Positions 31,144 through 39,283 of a stretch of 44,703 nucleotides of DNA are shown here, one piece after another. The position numbers were made by a program, and so were the translations under genes. A model generated the notes under the pieces. It searched no databases. It was not told the DNA's origin and worked only from the letters and a program-made list of their open reading frames with translations. Source of the stretch: Opitutaceae bacterium (GTDB lineage: Bacteria; Verrucomicrobiota; Verrucomicrobiia; Opitutales; Opitutaceae); the NCBI GenBank assembly GCA_028284235.1, contig JANQSC010000031.1, positions 1-44,703 of the forward strand. The letters run 5' to 3'. Each line of letters opens with the position of its first letter. Position 1 is the stretch's first letter.

Positions 31144-32541
31144 TCACTCGATGGTCGCGGTCCGGTAGCTGGACAGTTCGGAGAATTGTTCGGGGGTGAA
31201 CTGCGTTTCGAGTTCGTTGAAGGTGAGCATCTCGACGATCGCCCGTTGAGTTTCGCCTATGCCGGCGGTGGAAGCGTAGGCTGATATTAACGCTTGTCGA
31301 TCAACTGGGTTACCGAATTTTAGTGGATACGAATCGCGGATGAGTGTTTCTCGCCCGTCGATGTAGGCGTTGCTCAAGGGAACTATCGATTGCGCTAGGG
31401 TGGCGATGATCGAGGATTGCTCTTCGGTGAGGACGCTCAGGAACTTGCTAGCGGCGTCGGAGCGGGAAACGTTGGCTCGATCGATGTAGCGATAGTAGGC
31501 GAAGCCGAAATAGTTGGAGATCTTGCCGGGCGGCAGGACCACGGCGTCGTCAACGGTACCGGTTACCCAGGGTAACAGTTTGCTGCCGATGGCGGTCATA
31601 AGGTCGGTTTGAGTGGTCGAGAACGCAGCGATTTCGGCGTTCACAACTGCGGTGTTCGGACCGGGGATCGCCATGTCTTCGATAGATGTGACGCCGGACC
31701 GTATATTCTCGAAATCCTCGATTTGATCGACGGTAAGCGTCGCCGTGATCGCTCCGTACGCTTGGGCGGAGGTCACGGTTAGCTCCGCTTCGTCGCGACC
31801 GATTTTTTCTCCGAATGCGAGCACTTGGCGCGTATCCATTTTTCCGTTACCCCTTGCTGCCCAGAGCGCGTCAAGCAGGTCGAGCCGCGTGGCGAAGAAG
31901 CCCACGAAGTAGGGTTCATGGACAGACATCAGGTCGTAGAGGACTTGACGTTGCTCTGCGTTGAGGATTTCCAGGACTTCGATCCATGACGCTCCTCTGA
32001 GCCCTTGGTCTGCCCCGGGTCCGCCCCGTTCGCGGATCTCGTCCCTCAAGTCGGCGAACCCGAAGTAGTTCGCGACCTCGCCGACTGGCTCGTGGTAGGC
32101 TTGTTCGAGTGTGCCGGTAAAATAGGCGAATGCTTTGGCGGCTATGATCGTATAGTAACTGGATGCTTCGATCGAGAGCTCGTTCGGGCTGACTCGTGCT
32201 TCCCCGATCGAACCTGCTATCCAATCCTCAGGGGTCCCGTAGTTGGTTGAGCGAGCGACGCGGTAGAATGCGATCGAGGAGGGGGTGGGTTCGATTTCGA
32301 ATGAGAAGCGCTCATCGCCACTGCCGGTTCTCGGGTCGCCCAGATTAGACCAACTTGAAAGATCAATCGACTTCTGGAGCTGGTATAGGTATCCAGGTTC
32401 GGACGTAGGGAGGACTTGAATACGATCTTCGTCACGCTCGATTTCAATGCGGTCTGCCCAGGAAAAGGGAACGAACCCGGCACCCGCAAGCAACGCGCGG
32501 AAAGTCGCTTTGAGGGAAATCGAATTGAATGCTCGATTCAT
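31144..32541 (-). CDS. secreted protein with repeated LTxxQ-type motifs
   Basis: This 465-aa protein has a probable signal (ATFRALLAGAGFVPFSWA). A beta-rich stretch follows (YLYQLQKSIDLSSWSNLGDP), a pattern frequent at the ends of verrucomicrobial secreted proteins. Four segments resemble the LTxxQ motif of Spy/CpxP-like proteins: LNAEQRQVLYDL, LTVDQIEDFENI, LTEEQSSIIATL and FTPEQFSELSSY. YFGFADLRD and YFGFAYYRY show an internal duplication. The function is unknown. It overlaps the upstream sulfatase gene by 4 nt (ATGA), so it is co-translated with it. Confidence 0.8.
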   Translation of the reverse strand: MNRAFNSISLKATFRALLAGAGFVPFSWADRIEIERDEDRIQVLPTSEPGYLYQLQKSIDLSSWSNLGDPRTGSGDERFSFEIEPTPSSIAFYRVARSTNYGTPEDWIAGSIGEARVSPNELSIEASSYYTIIAAKAFAYFTGTLEQAYHEPVGEVANYFGFADLRDEIRERGGPGADQGLRGASWIEVLEILNAEQRQVLYDLMSVHEPYFVGFFATRLDLLDALWAARGNGKMDTRQVLAFGEKIGRDEAELTVTSAQAYGAITATLTVDQIEDFENIRSGVTSIEDMAIPGPNTAVVNAEIAAFSTTQTDLMTAIGSKLLPWVTGTVDDAVVLPPGKISNYFGFAYYRYIDRANVSRSDAASKFLSVLTEEQSSIIATLAQSIVPLSNAYIDGRETLIRDSYPLKFGNPVDRQALISAYASTAGIGETQRAIVEMLTFNELETQFTPEQFSELSSYRTATIE

Positions 32542-33944
32542 CGCCTCGACCGTCCAACGGGCGAATTTCGGTTCTGGTTTTTCCCGCGATTCTCACGGCC
32601 GCGGATGGGTTGGGCATTGGGGTCGTAGGCTGGGTTGGCCAGAGTGGGCCGCGGGGCTCCAGTGGCTTGGTGCCAGGCGAGCAGTTCCGCTCGAAGCGTT
32701 GCGGTGATTTCCGGAGCTTGCTTGGCGATGTTCTTCGTTTCCCCGATGTCTTTGTCGAGATCGAAGAGGGCGATCGACTGGTCTTCAAAATACTCGATTA
32801 GTTTGTATTGGCCTTTGCGGATGACGCTCGAAGGCGAGCCGTTTCCGATATAGCTGGGAAAATGCCAATAGAGCGCGCCTCGCTCTGGCTCGTCGCCCCC
32901 TTTGAGTAGGATGGCGAAACTCTGGCCGTCGAGAATGTGGTGGGGCGGGCGAGGAATGCCGGCGAGTTCCAGCAAGGTCGGGTAGATATCCATGCTTAGA
33001 AAGGGCGTGTCGCTTGTATAGGAACTGCGGATACCCGTTCCCCATATCGCTGCCGGAACTCGAATACCGCCTTCGTAGAGAGATCCTTTGCCCCCTTTCA
33101 GAGGAGCAGTATTTCGCCGATCGCCGCCGTTGTCGGATGTGAACACGACGATCGTATCTTCCTCGAGACCGAGACGCTCGAGGGTTCTCTGGAGGCGTCC
33201 GATGTTCTGATCTACCGCCTCGACTGTCGCTGCGTAGTCCGGATTGATTCGGGAGCCCGAGCGTCGGGCTCGCTCGCGGTACTTCTTCGCAAGGTCCGGC
33301 TTGGGTTCGAACGGATGATGGACGGCGTGGTAGGCGAGATAGAGGAAGAAGGAGCGTTTACGATTGCGTTCGATGAACCGCATTCCCTCGGAGGTAAGCG
33401 CGTCAGTCAGGTATTCACCCTCGCGATTGAAGTAGGCGTCTTTTTCGAAACCCAGATCGCGGGGCTGCTTGAACACATCGAATCCTTGACCGGTGGGCGT
33501 TTCCGGTCCGGACCGTCCACGTCCGAGATTCCACATGCCATACATGGCAGTCGCGTAGCCGCCGGGTTTGAGAGCTTCGGCGATTGTGACGGATTCGGTG
33601 TCGAGGGCGGCGGCGCTGTGGGCGGCGACAATTTTGTGGTGGGGCGAGCCGGGCTTGTGGCGGGCGTCGACGACGGTAAATACACCATGTCGAGGCGTGT
33701 ACTGGCCGGACATCAACGAGGCGCGTGTGGGAGCGCAGTTGGGAGCGCTGGCATAGGCTTGGGAGAAGATGACTCCTTCTTCGGCAAGAGCGTCCGCGTT
33801 CGGCGTATCGATAAAATCGCTACCGGAAAACCCCATGTCGTTCCAGCCCATATCGTCGATAAGGATTACGATGAAGTTCGGGCGATCCGTCGCGAGAACG
33901 GAGAGCGACACGAAAAGGCTAACACCTGTGAGAAGGGCTTTCAT
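32538..33944 (-). CDS. sulfatase family protein with altered active site
   Basis: This 468-aa secreted protein (signal ALLTGVSLFVSLSVLA) has most type I sulfatase motifs: LIDDMGWND, CAPTRASLMSG (Cys at 70), HAVHHPFEPK, TSDNGGDRR and GGKGSLYEGGIRVP. At the usual GKWHLG site it reads YGMWNLGRG. The conserved lysine is Met137 and the histidine Asn139, positions that contact the sulfate and formylglycine in known sulfatases. It may be slow, act on another ester, or bind only. The tail is basic (RGRENRGKNQNRNSPVGRSRR). Confidence 0.9.
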   Translation of the reverse strand: MKALLTGVSLFVSLSVLATDRPNFIVILIDDMGWNDMGFSGSDFIDTPNADALAEEGVIFSQAYASAPNCAPTRASLMSGQYTPRHGVFTVVDARHKPGSPHHKIVAAHSAAALDTESVTIAEALKPGGYATAMYGMWNLGRGRSGPETPTGQGFDVFKQPRDLGFEKDAYFNREGEYLTDALTSEGMRFIERNRKRSFFLYLAYHAVHHPFEPKPDLAKKYRERARRSGSRINPDYAATVEAVDQNIGRLQRTLERLGLEEDTIVVFTSDNGGDRRNTAPLKGGKGSLYEGGIRVPAAIWGTGIRSSYTSDTPFLSMDIYPTLLELAGIPRPPHHILDGQSFAILLKGGDEPERGALYWHFPSYIGNGSPSSVIRKGQYKLIEYFEDQSIALFDLDKDIGETKNIAKQAPEITATLRAELLAWHQATGAPRPTLANPAYDPNAQPIRGRENRGKNQNRNSPVGRSRR

Positions 33945-33981
33945 TGGGGACTTCTTGGCACGCGGGGCGATAGAATCGGGT

Positions 33982-35472
33982 TTACTTTTCTGTTTTTCTG
34001 GTAGGACTCTTCATTTGAGCGAATTCGTCGGGAGTGACTCGACCGTCGCTATTGGCATCGGCCTTTTGGAACATCCGCAGAGGTAGCGCCATTAGTTCCT
34101 GACGGGTGATTGAGGTGTCGTTGTTCGCGTCGAGCTCATGGGCATGCTGTTTGACGAATCCTCCTAGCGCGGAGCGAACGCCTCCGCCGTCTTCGTATTC
34201 AGCGAATTGTATGGCGCCGTCGCTATTGGCGTCGTAGCCCGCAAGCGTTTTTTCCACTTCGGCTACGAGTTCTTCACGGGTGAGCGCGCCATCGAAGTTT
34301 GCGTCCATCTCATTTGCATGGACCGTTATCCAAGGTTGCCGGTTTGGATCATTTTGATCGGGAGCTCGGCGAGCGCGCTCTTCGGAATCCGCCCGCGATC
34401 GGTTCCGGTCGCCACCGCGCTGGCGCTCTCTATCGCCTCGGTTGCCTCTTGCAGGCTTCGCGTCGTAGGTTTCGGTCGTCGTCTTGCCGCTGGAATCGAC
34501 GAATTCGAATCGAACACCGCCCTCAGGAAGGATCGTGTAGTTGATGAAATGCGATTTGCGGTTGAGGGTGTACTCGAGCGAGTAGCTTTGCGGTTCCGGG
34601 TTTTCCCATCCAACGATCGCAGCGCCTCGAAGAGGGCGCAGGTAAGGACGAACACCTTGGGCCCGAGGCTGAGGGTCGACTTGCCCGTTTCGTTGCGCGA
34701 CTTCGCCGTGGAAACCGCCATTGAGGTAGGGATAGTCTTTGGTGGCGTGATAGTGGTAGTCGCCGTCGGGCCCGACATGACCGTTGAATCGATCTAGGTT
34801 CTCGACGGGCGAACCGTCTGGTTCCTCGAGTCCGTAGATCGGGTATCCGTCGAGCGCATACGCGATCGGAAGGGAAGGGCCGAGCGTTTCCTGGAGATGA
34901 AGCGGGGCGATGTGGTAGTGGTAGTCGTCCGCCCGCCCGCCATGCCCGCCGTATTCGTCCAGCTCGCCGGCGAGAAAGGTGTCCGTGCGGCCGTCGTTCT
35001 TTATCGGATTGAAGATCGGAACTCCGTTTGCGGCGAGGGCGATCGCCCCGCGGAAGAAGTTCGACTTGGCGGAAAGGGGATTTTCGGCGGGTTTTGGATG
35101 AAGCGGAATGCGCCAGGCGTTGTCTCCGGAGTAGGGCTGCGGTATGGGGACTTGCTGCTGCCAGGCTGTGATTCCCACCATCATGGGATGGTCGGGCATG
35201 GCGTTGGACTCGACGTAGAGGTAGTTCGCGTCGTAGCGGGTTTTGACCAAGGGGCTGAATTGGATGAAGGGTGTAGCGGCGCGCGGCGTATTCGCTTCCT
35301 GCGGTTTCTTAGGTTGACTCGCATTGGCTTGGGCTAACTGCGCTCCCGACAGCGGGCTTTTCGGAGGCAGACGCTTTTCGGACTCGTGGGGACCGGTCTC
35401 GTGAGCGTTGGCGTTGGCGACTACCAGAATGGAAAGCGCGGTAGCGATGATCCGAAGTGTGTGAGTGTTCAT
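33982..35472 (-). CDS. YHYH-domain protein with four EF-hand loops
   Basis: This 496-aa exported protein (signal RIIATALSILVVANANA) has a YHYH domain. The motif occurs as DDYHYHIAPLHL and DGDYHYHATKDYPY, with GYPIYGLEEPDGSP between. After an arginine-rich linker (about residues 340-375) come four calcium-binding loops: DANFDGALTREE, DANSDGAIQFAE, DANNDTSITRQE (weaker) and DANSDGRVTPDE. YHYH proteins commonly accompany sulfatases in marine bacteria; their activity is not settled. It is the first gene of the cluster, 37 nt before the sulfatase gene. Confidence 0.9.
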   Translation of the reverse strand: MNTHTLRIIATALSILVVANANAHETGPHESEKRLPPKSPLSGAQLAQANASQPKKPQEANTPRAATPFIQFSPLVKTRYDANYLYVESNAMPDHPMMVGITAWQQQVPIPQPYSGDNAWRIPLHPKPAENPLSAKSNFFRGAIALAANGVPIFNPIKNDGRTDTFLAGELDEYGGHGGRADDYHYHIAPLHLQETLGPSLPIAYALDGYPIYGLEEPDGSPVENLDRFNGHVGPDGDYHYHATKDYPYLNGGFHGEVAQRNGQVDPQPRAQGVRPYLRPLRGAAIVGWENPEPQSYSLEYTLNRKSHFINYTILPEGGVRFEFVDSSGKTTTETYDAKPARGNRGDRERQRGGDRNRSRADSEERARRAPDQNDPNRQPWITVHANEMDANFDGALTREELVAEVEKTLAGYDANSDGAIQFAEYEDGGGVRSALGGFVKQHAHELDANNDTSITRQELMALPLRMFQKADANSDGRVTPDEFAQMKSPTRKTEK

Positions 35473-35499
35473 AATTGAAAAACGCGTTTTGCAATTCTA

Positions 35500-35577
35500 G
35501 CGGACGCGGGAAAATCCTCCCGCGCCCGCGCTGGCTGATCAAAGGGCAGCTCAATGGATGAACGACCCTGCTACTAA
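35500..35577. repeat. hairpin repeat flanking the sulfatase cluster, copy B
   Basis: GCGGACGCGGG (35500-35510) pairs with CCCGCGCCCGC around an 8-nt loop, followed by CTGGCTGATCAAA and later GCTACTAA. The 24-nt core at 35520-35543 matches copy A (28796-28819) in 23 positions. It lies 27 nt upstream of the YHYH gene start. The gap 35578-35718 shows no gene. Confidence 0.75.
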
Positions 35578-35718
35578 GGTTTAGCGCGAGATTATTAACG
35601 AGAATGCCTTTTAATTATTAATATTGGTTAATCATTGTAAATTTTGTCGGGCCCTTGACTCGCTGCTATATTTCGCCCCTTGACTTGCTGCTCGACGGAA
35701 TCTGGGTTGGGGAGCATC

Positions 35719-36396
35719 GTGAAAGTACTGGTTGTCGAAGATGATGAAAAGCTGTCGGGCTTCATTCGCAAAGGGCTCGTGGCGGAGGGGTTCATTGTCG
35801 ATCTCTGCAACCATGGGGACGAAGGTTACACGCTCGCGTCGACGCGAAGCTACGATGCGATTGTATTGGATATTATGTTACCGGGAAGAGATGGATTGAG
35901 TATCTTGCGAAACCTCAGGGACAAGAGTATCGAAACGCCGGTAATCTTGTTGACGGCTCGCGGCAGTTTGAACGAACGACTCGAGGGATTGAATCTGGGC
36001 GCCGACGACTACATGGCGAAGCCGTTCTTCGTGGAGGAATTGGCCGCTCGATTGAGAGTGGTTACCCGAAGGTCTGGCGAAGAAGGGAAGAGCATTCTCT
36101 CGAACGGAAACGTCAGTCTAAATCTATTGACTCACGAGACGCGGGTTGGCGATTCGGTAGTGGAGCTTACTTCGCGGGAATTTGCCTTGCTGTCCTATTT
36201 GATTCGATCGCCTGGCCGGACCTACTCGAGAGCTCAGATTTGCGAGCATGTTTGGAACTACCACTTCGATCCGGCCACAAATATAGTGGATGTGTACATA
36301 CAGAAGCTTCGGAAGAAACTCGACGACGGCTCCAAGGGTTCTCTCATAGAAACCGTGCGAGGCGTGGGCTATCGAGCGAGGAGGGAGAGCCCGTGA
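35719..36396 (+). CDS. OmpR-family response regulator
   Basis: From GTG 35719, with GGGGAG 5 nt upstream, this is a 225-aa regulator. The receiver has EDDEK (acidic pocket), the phosphorylated aspartate in VLDIMLPGRDG (near 51), LLTARG, and the lysine in DDYMAKPF. The DNA-binding winged helix ends with NIVDVYIQKLRKKLD and IETVRGVGYR. It probably controls genes in response to the sensor kinase that follows, overlapping by 4 nt (GTGA). An earlier TTG at 35680 is less likely because it would precede the receiver by 13 odd residues. Confidence 0.94.
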   Translation: MKVLVVEDDEKLSGFIRKGLVAEGFIVDLCNHGDEGYTLASTRSYDAIVLDIMLPGRDGLSILRNLRDKSIETPVILLTARGSLNERLEGLNLGADDYMAKPFFVEELAARLRVVTRRSGEEGKSILSNGNVSLNLLTHETRVGDSVVELTSREFALLSYLIRSPGRTYSRAQICEHVWNYHFDPATNIVDVYIQKLRKKLDDGSKGSLIETVRGVGYRARRESP

Positions 36397-37862
36397 GGGC
36401 AGGGCGATTCGCGTTTTCCTTCCGGACGAAGATCGCAGTTCTTGCCGGGGCGATTGCGGGTTCTATCGTGTTGGTGGCGAGCGTGTTTCTTTGGAATGTG
36501 ACATACAGCTTCAACTTGGAAGGCCTGGATCGGGATATTCGCAATATTGCCCGAGCCAATATGGACCGAGTCGTTGGGCGCCCGCACTGGGAGCGGTTGG
36601 AAGAGTCGCTGTCGTTCGTGTCGGGAAATGATACGGGCGCGCTTCGATACTATCTGTGGGTCGAAACGCGTGGACGCCTGGATTTCGCCTCCTCGGATTG
36701 GCCTGACGGTTTGGATCCGACCTCGCATTTCGTCGATTGGCGAAATCGGCGCGAAGCTACTGAATTCCCGCTTCAACCGAAGAGAAACCAACGGATCTCT
36801 GCGGACAATCCGCCTTTGAAAATACTCGGATCGTATATGTATAACGAATACATAGACGGGCGGGAGCTCCGCATTGGAGTGTTCGACAATTTCTATTCGA
36901 ATCTGGCGATTGCGGTGGATATTGGCTCGTTTGACGAGCGGCTGGCCCAGTTGAAGAGAAACTACTATCTGGTGGTGCCAATGGCTTTGGTCTTGGCGGT
37001 GTCGGGAGCTTGGATTGTCGCCTGGAGATCCTTGCGCCCGGTCGAGTCGCTTACGATGGCCGTGCAGAGCGTGACGGAGCAAGGCTTGGATCAGCGGATC
37101 GATGAAGTCGGGCACGAGAAGGAATTTCTCAGGTTGGTTAGCATGTTCAACGAGATGATGACTCGATTGGAAAAGGCGTTTCTCCAAGCGAGGCGGTTTA
37201 GCGCCGATGCCTCTCACGAGCTAAAAACGCCGTTGGCTCGCCTGCAAATGGAGTTGGAGGACGCCCTCAAAAAATCGGCTCCGGACTCGAAGGAGCAAGC
37301 TTCGTATTCAAGTTTGCTGGACGAGTTGAGTCGCTTGATTGGTATCGTTGAGAAGCTGACGCTTCTTTCCGCGTCCGATCAAGAGAAGTTGCCTCTGATG
37401 CCGGAGGAGATCGACGTGCGCGAGCTGACAGTCCGTGTCGCGGAGGATTGGGAGGCGATGGCGGGAGAGGATCGCATCGAAATCGTTGTAGACGAAGACG
37501 CCCGCATACGCGTCGATGCGCTGCTAGTCGAACAGGCGCTTCACAATTTGATGAGCAATGCGCTCAAGTACGGGTCAGAGACGGGTCGACTCCGGTTGAG
37601 CGTTGGCGTGGAGGCGGACCGGGTTGCGATTCGCGTTTGGAATGAGGGGGATCGAATCCCCGAGTCGATGCGAGACAGCATTTTCGATCGATTCTACCGA
37701 GCCAATTTGCCGGACACTGGGAAACGCGGCGTCGGGCTGGGATTGAGTCTTGCTCGAGAGATTGCCCGCGCCCATCAGGGAGATGCGGTTCTCGAGCGAA
37801 GCGACGGGGATTGGACGGTTTTCCGATTGGAACTCCTCTTGGCCAGTTCGACCAGGGGTTGA
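36393..37862 (+). CDS. sensor histidine kinase
   Basis: From GTG 36393 this is a 489-aa membrane kinase. It has a first TM helix (IAVLAGAIAGSIVLVASVFLW), a periplasmic sensor of about 160 residues, and a second TM helix (YLVVPMALVLAVSGAWIVAW). A HAMP linker follows (RPVESLTMAVQSVTEQGLDQRI). The HisKA helix has DASHELKTPLARLQ (His near 274), and the ATPase domain LMSNALKYG and KRGVGLGLSLAREIARAH. The sensed signal is unknown. It lies divergently next to the sulfatase cluster, so regulation of that cluster is possible but unproven. Confidence 0.94.
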   Translation: MRAGRFAFSFRTKIAVLAGAIAGSIVLVASVFLWNVTYSFNLEGLDRDIRNIARANMDRVVGRPHWERLEESLSFVSGNDTGALRYYLWVETRGRLDFASSDWPDGLDPTSHFVDWRNRREATEFPLQPKRNQRISADNPPLKILGSYMYNEYIDGRELRIGVFDNFYSNLAIAVDIGSFDERLAQLKRNYYLVVPMALVLAVSGAWIVAWRSLRPVESLTMAVQSVTEQGLDQRIDEVGHEKEFLRLVSMFNEMMTRLEKAFLQARRFSADASHELKTPLARLQMELEDALKKSAPDSKEQASYSSLLDELSRLIGIVEKLTLLSASDQEKLPLMPEEIDVRELTVRVAEDWEAMAGEDRIEIVVDEDARIRVDALLVEQALHNLMSNALKYGSETGRLRLSVGVEADRVAIRVWNEGDRIPESMRDSIFDRFYRANLPDTGKRGVGLGLSLAREIARAHQGDAVLERSDGDWTVFRLELLLASSTRG

Positions 37863-38062
37863 GTACGCGGGACCCAACAGGAAGGGCAATTCGAGCCGAT
37901 TGATGGTCGCTTAGCGATGGGAAAATTGCCTCGATGATTCTCTGGACAGGGAATGGGCTTTGCGCTTCAAGATTGGGTTCTTCCGATTCCTGGGCCCGTT
38001 TCGCAGAGCGAATTCAGGAAACTACCACTAAATACTAAATGACGAAATAGACGTTCCGAACC

Positions 38063-39094
38063 ATGCCTGTCGCAACACCTAAGCAATACGAAGCCATGCT
38101 CGACGCCGCCCAAAAAGGGGGCTACGCGTATCCTGCGGTCAACATCACGTCCATTGTGACGATTAACGCCGCTCTAAAAGCCTTTGCCGACTCGAAGTCC
38201 GACGGCATCATTCAAGTTTCGACCGGGGGCGGACAGTTCGCTTCCGGTGTCAACGTCGCGGACGCGGCCTTCGGAGCAATCATCCTCGCCGAGGCCACCC
38301 ACTTGCTCGCGGAAAAGTACGACGTCCTCGTGGCGCTGCACACCGACCATTGCCATCCGGAAAAAGTAGACAGCTTTCTGCGTCCGCTTCTCGACGCGTC
38401 CCGCAAACGCGTGGCCGAGGGCAAAGGCCCGCTGTTCCAGTCGCACATGTTCGACGGGTCGGTGGTCTCCCTGGAAGAGAATCTCGAAATCTCCAAAGGC
38501 CTTCTCAAGGAATGCGCCGAGCTCGGGATCATCCTCGAAGTGGAAGCCGGCTGCGTCGGCGGCGAAGAGGACGGCCACGACACCTCCGGCCTCCCGGCGG
38601 AGAAACTCTACACGACTCCCGAGGACATGCTGGAAGTCTACGAAGCGCTCCAGCCGATCGGCCGCTTCCTGTTCGCGGCGACCTTCGGCAACGTTCATGG
38701 CGCCTACAAACCGGGTTCGGTCCAGTTGAAGCCGACCATCTTGCGCGATGGCCAGAAGGCGGTGACCGACAAGCACGGTCCGAACGCGGAAATGGATCTC
38801 GTCTTCCACGGCGGTTCCGGCTCGGACCTTTCCGACATCCGCGAAACCCTCGGCTACGGAGTGGTCAAGATGAACATCGACACCGACACGCAATACGCGT
38901 TCACACGCCCGGTCGTGACTCACATTTGCAGCAACATCGAAGGTGTCCTCAAGATCGACGGCGAAGTGGGCAACAAGAAGACCTACGACCCGCGTTCCTA
39001 TCTCAAGGCGGCCGAAAAGAGCATGGCTGCGCGCCTCGTCGAAGCCTCCCAGGATCTGCTTTCCGAAGGAAACACGATCTTCGGAACGGTCTAA
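38063..39094 (+). CDS. fbaA: class II fructose-bisphosphate aldolase
   Basis: This 343-aa zinc enzyme of glycolysis and gluconeogenesis shows YAYPAVNITS, the metal-binding HTDHCHPEK, the substrate loop around EVEAGCVGGEEDG, FGNVHGAYKPG with a zinc histidine, FHGGSGS, and GVVKMNIDTDTQYAF. The length fits the FbaA-type subgroup. It stands alone, followed by a rho-independent terminator. Confidence 0.96.
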   Translation: MPVATPKQYEAMLDAAQKGGYAYPAVNITSIVTINAALKAFADSKSDGIIQVSTGGGQFASGVNVADAAFGAIILAEATHLLAEKYDVLVALHTDHCHPEKVDSFLRPLLDASRKRVAEGKGPLFQSHMFDGSVVSLEENLEISKGLLKECAELGIILEVEAGCVGGEEDGHDTSGLPAEKLYTTPEDMLEVYEALQPIGRFLFAATFGNVHGAYKPGSVQLKPTILRDGQKAVTDKHGPNAEMDLVFHGGSGSDLSDIRETLGYGVVKMNIDTDTQYAFTRPVVTHICSNIEGVLKIDGEVGNKKTYDPRSYLKAAEKSMAARLVEASQDLLSEGNTIFGTV

Positions 39095-39125
39095 ACGCGC
39101 GATTCGCAATCCAAGATATTTCAAG

Positions 39126-39156
39126 GCCGGTTCCCCTCGCGGGACCGGTCTTTTTT
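39126..39156 (+). terminator. rho-independent terminator of the aldolase gene
   Basis: CCGGTTCCC pairs with GGGACCGG (one bulged T) around a short loop, directly followed by TC and six T residues at 39151-39156. It lies 32 nt after the aldolase stop. Confidence 0.85.
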
Positions 39157-39190
39157 CGCCCGCGCTTGGCTCTTGTCTAGTCGGAACTCT

Positions 39191-39226
39191 GCACATTTAG
39201 ACAAAAACGTTTTTGTCTAAATGTGC
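39191..39226. repeat. 36-bp perfect palindrome
   Basis: The 36 bases read identically on both strands with no spacer, from GCACATTTAGACAAAAA to the complementary arm, centred at 39208/39209. The centre is AAAAACGTTTTT. It sits between convergent genes and may be a bidirectional terminator for the regulator gene, a protein-binding site, or a cruciform-forming repeat. Confidence 0.85.
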
Positions 39227-39283
39227 GCGGCTTTCGTCTTGCGAGACGCTTCGAACGAAGCGTTGCGGGTCGGTCGTCGGCTT

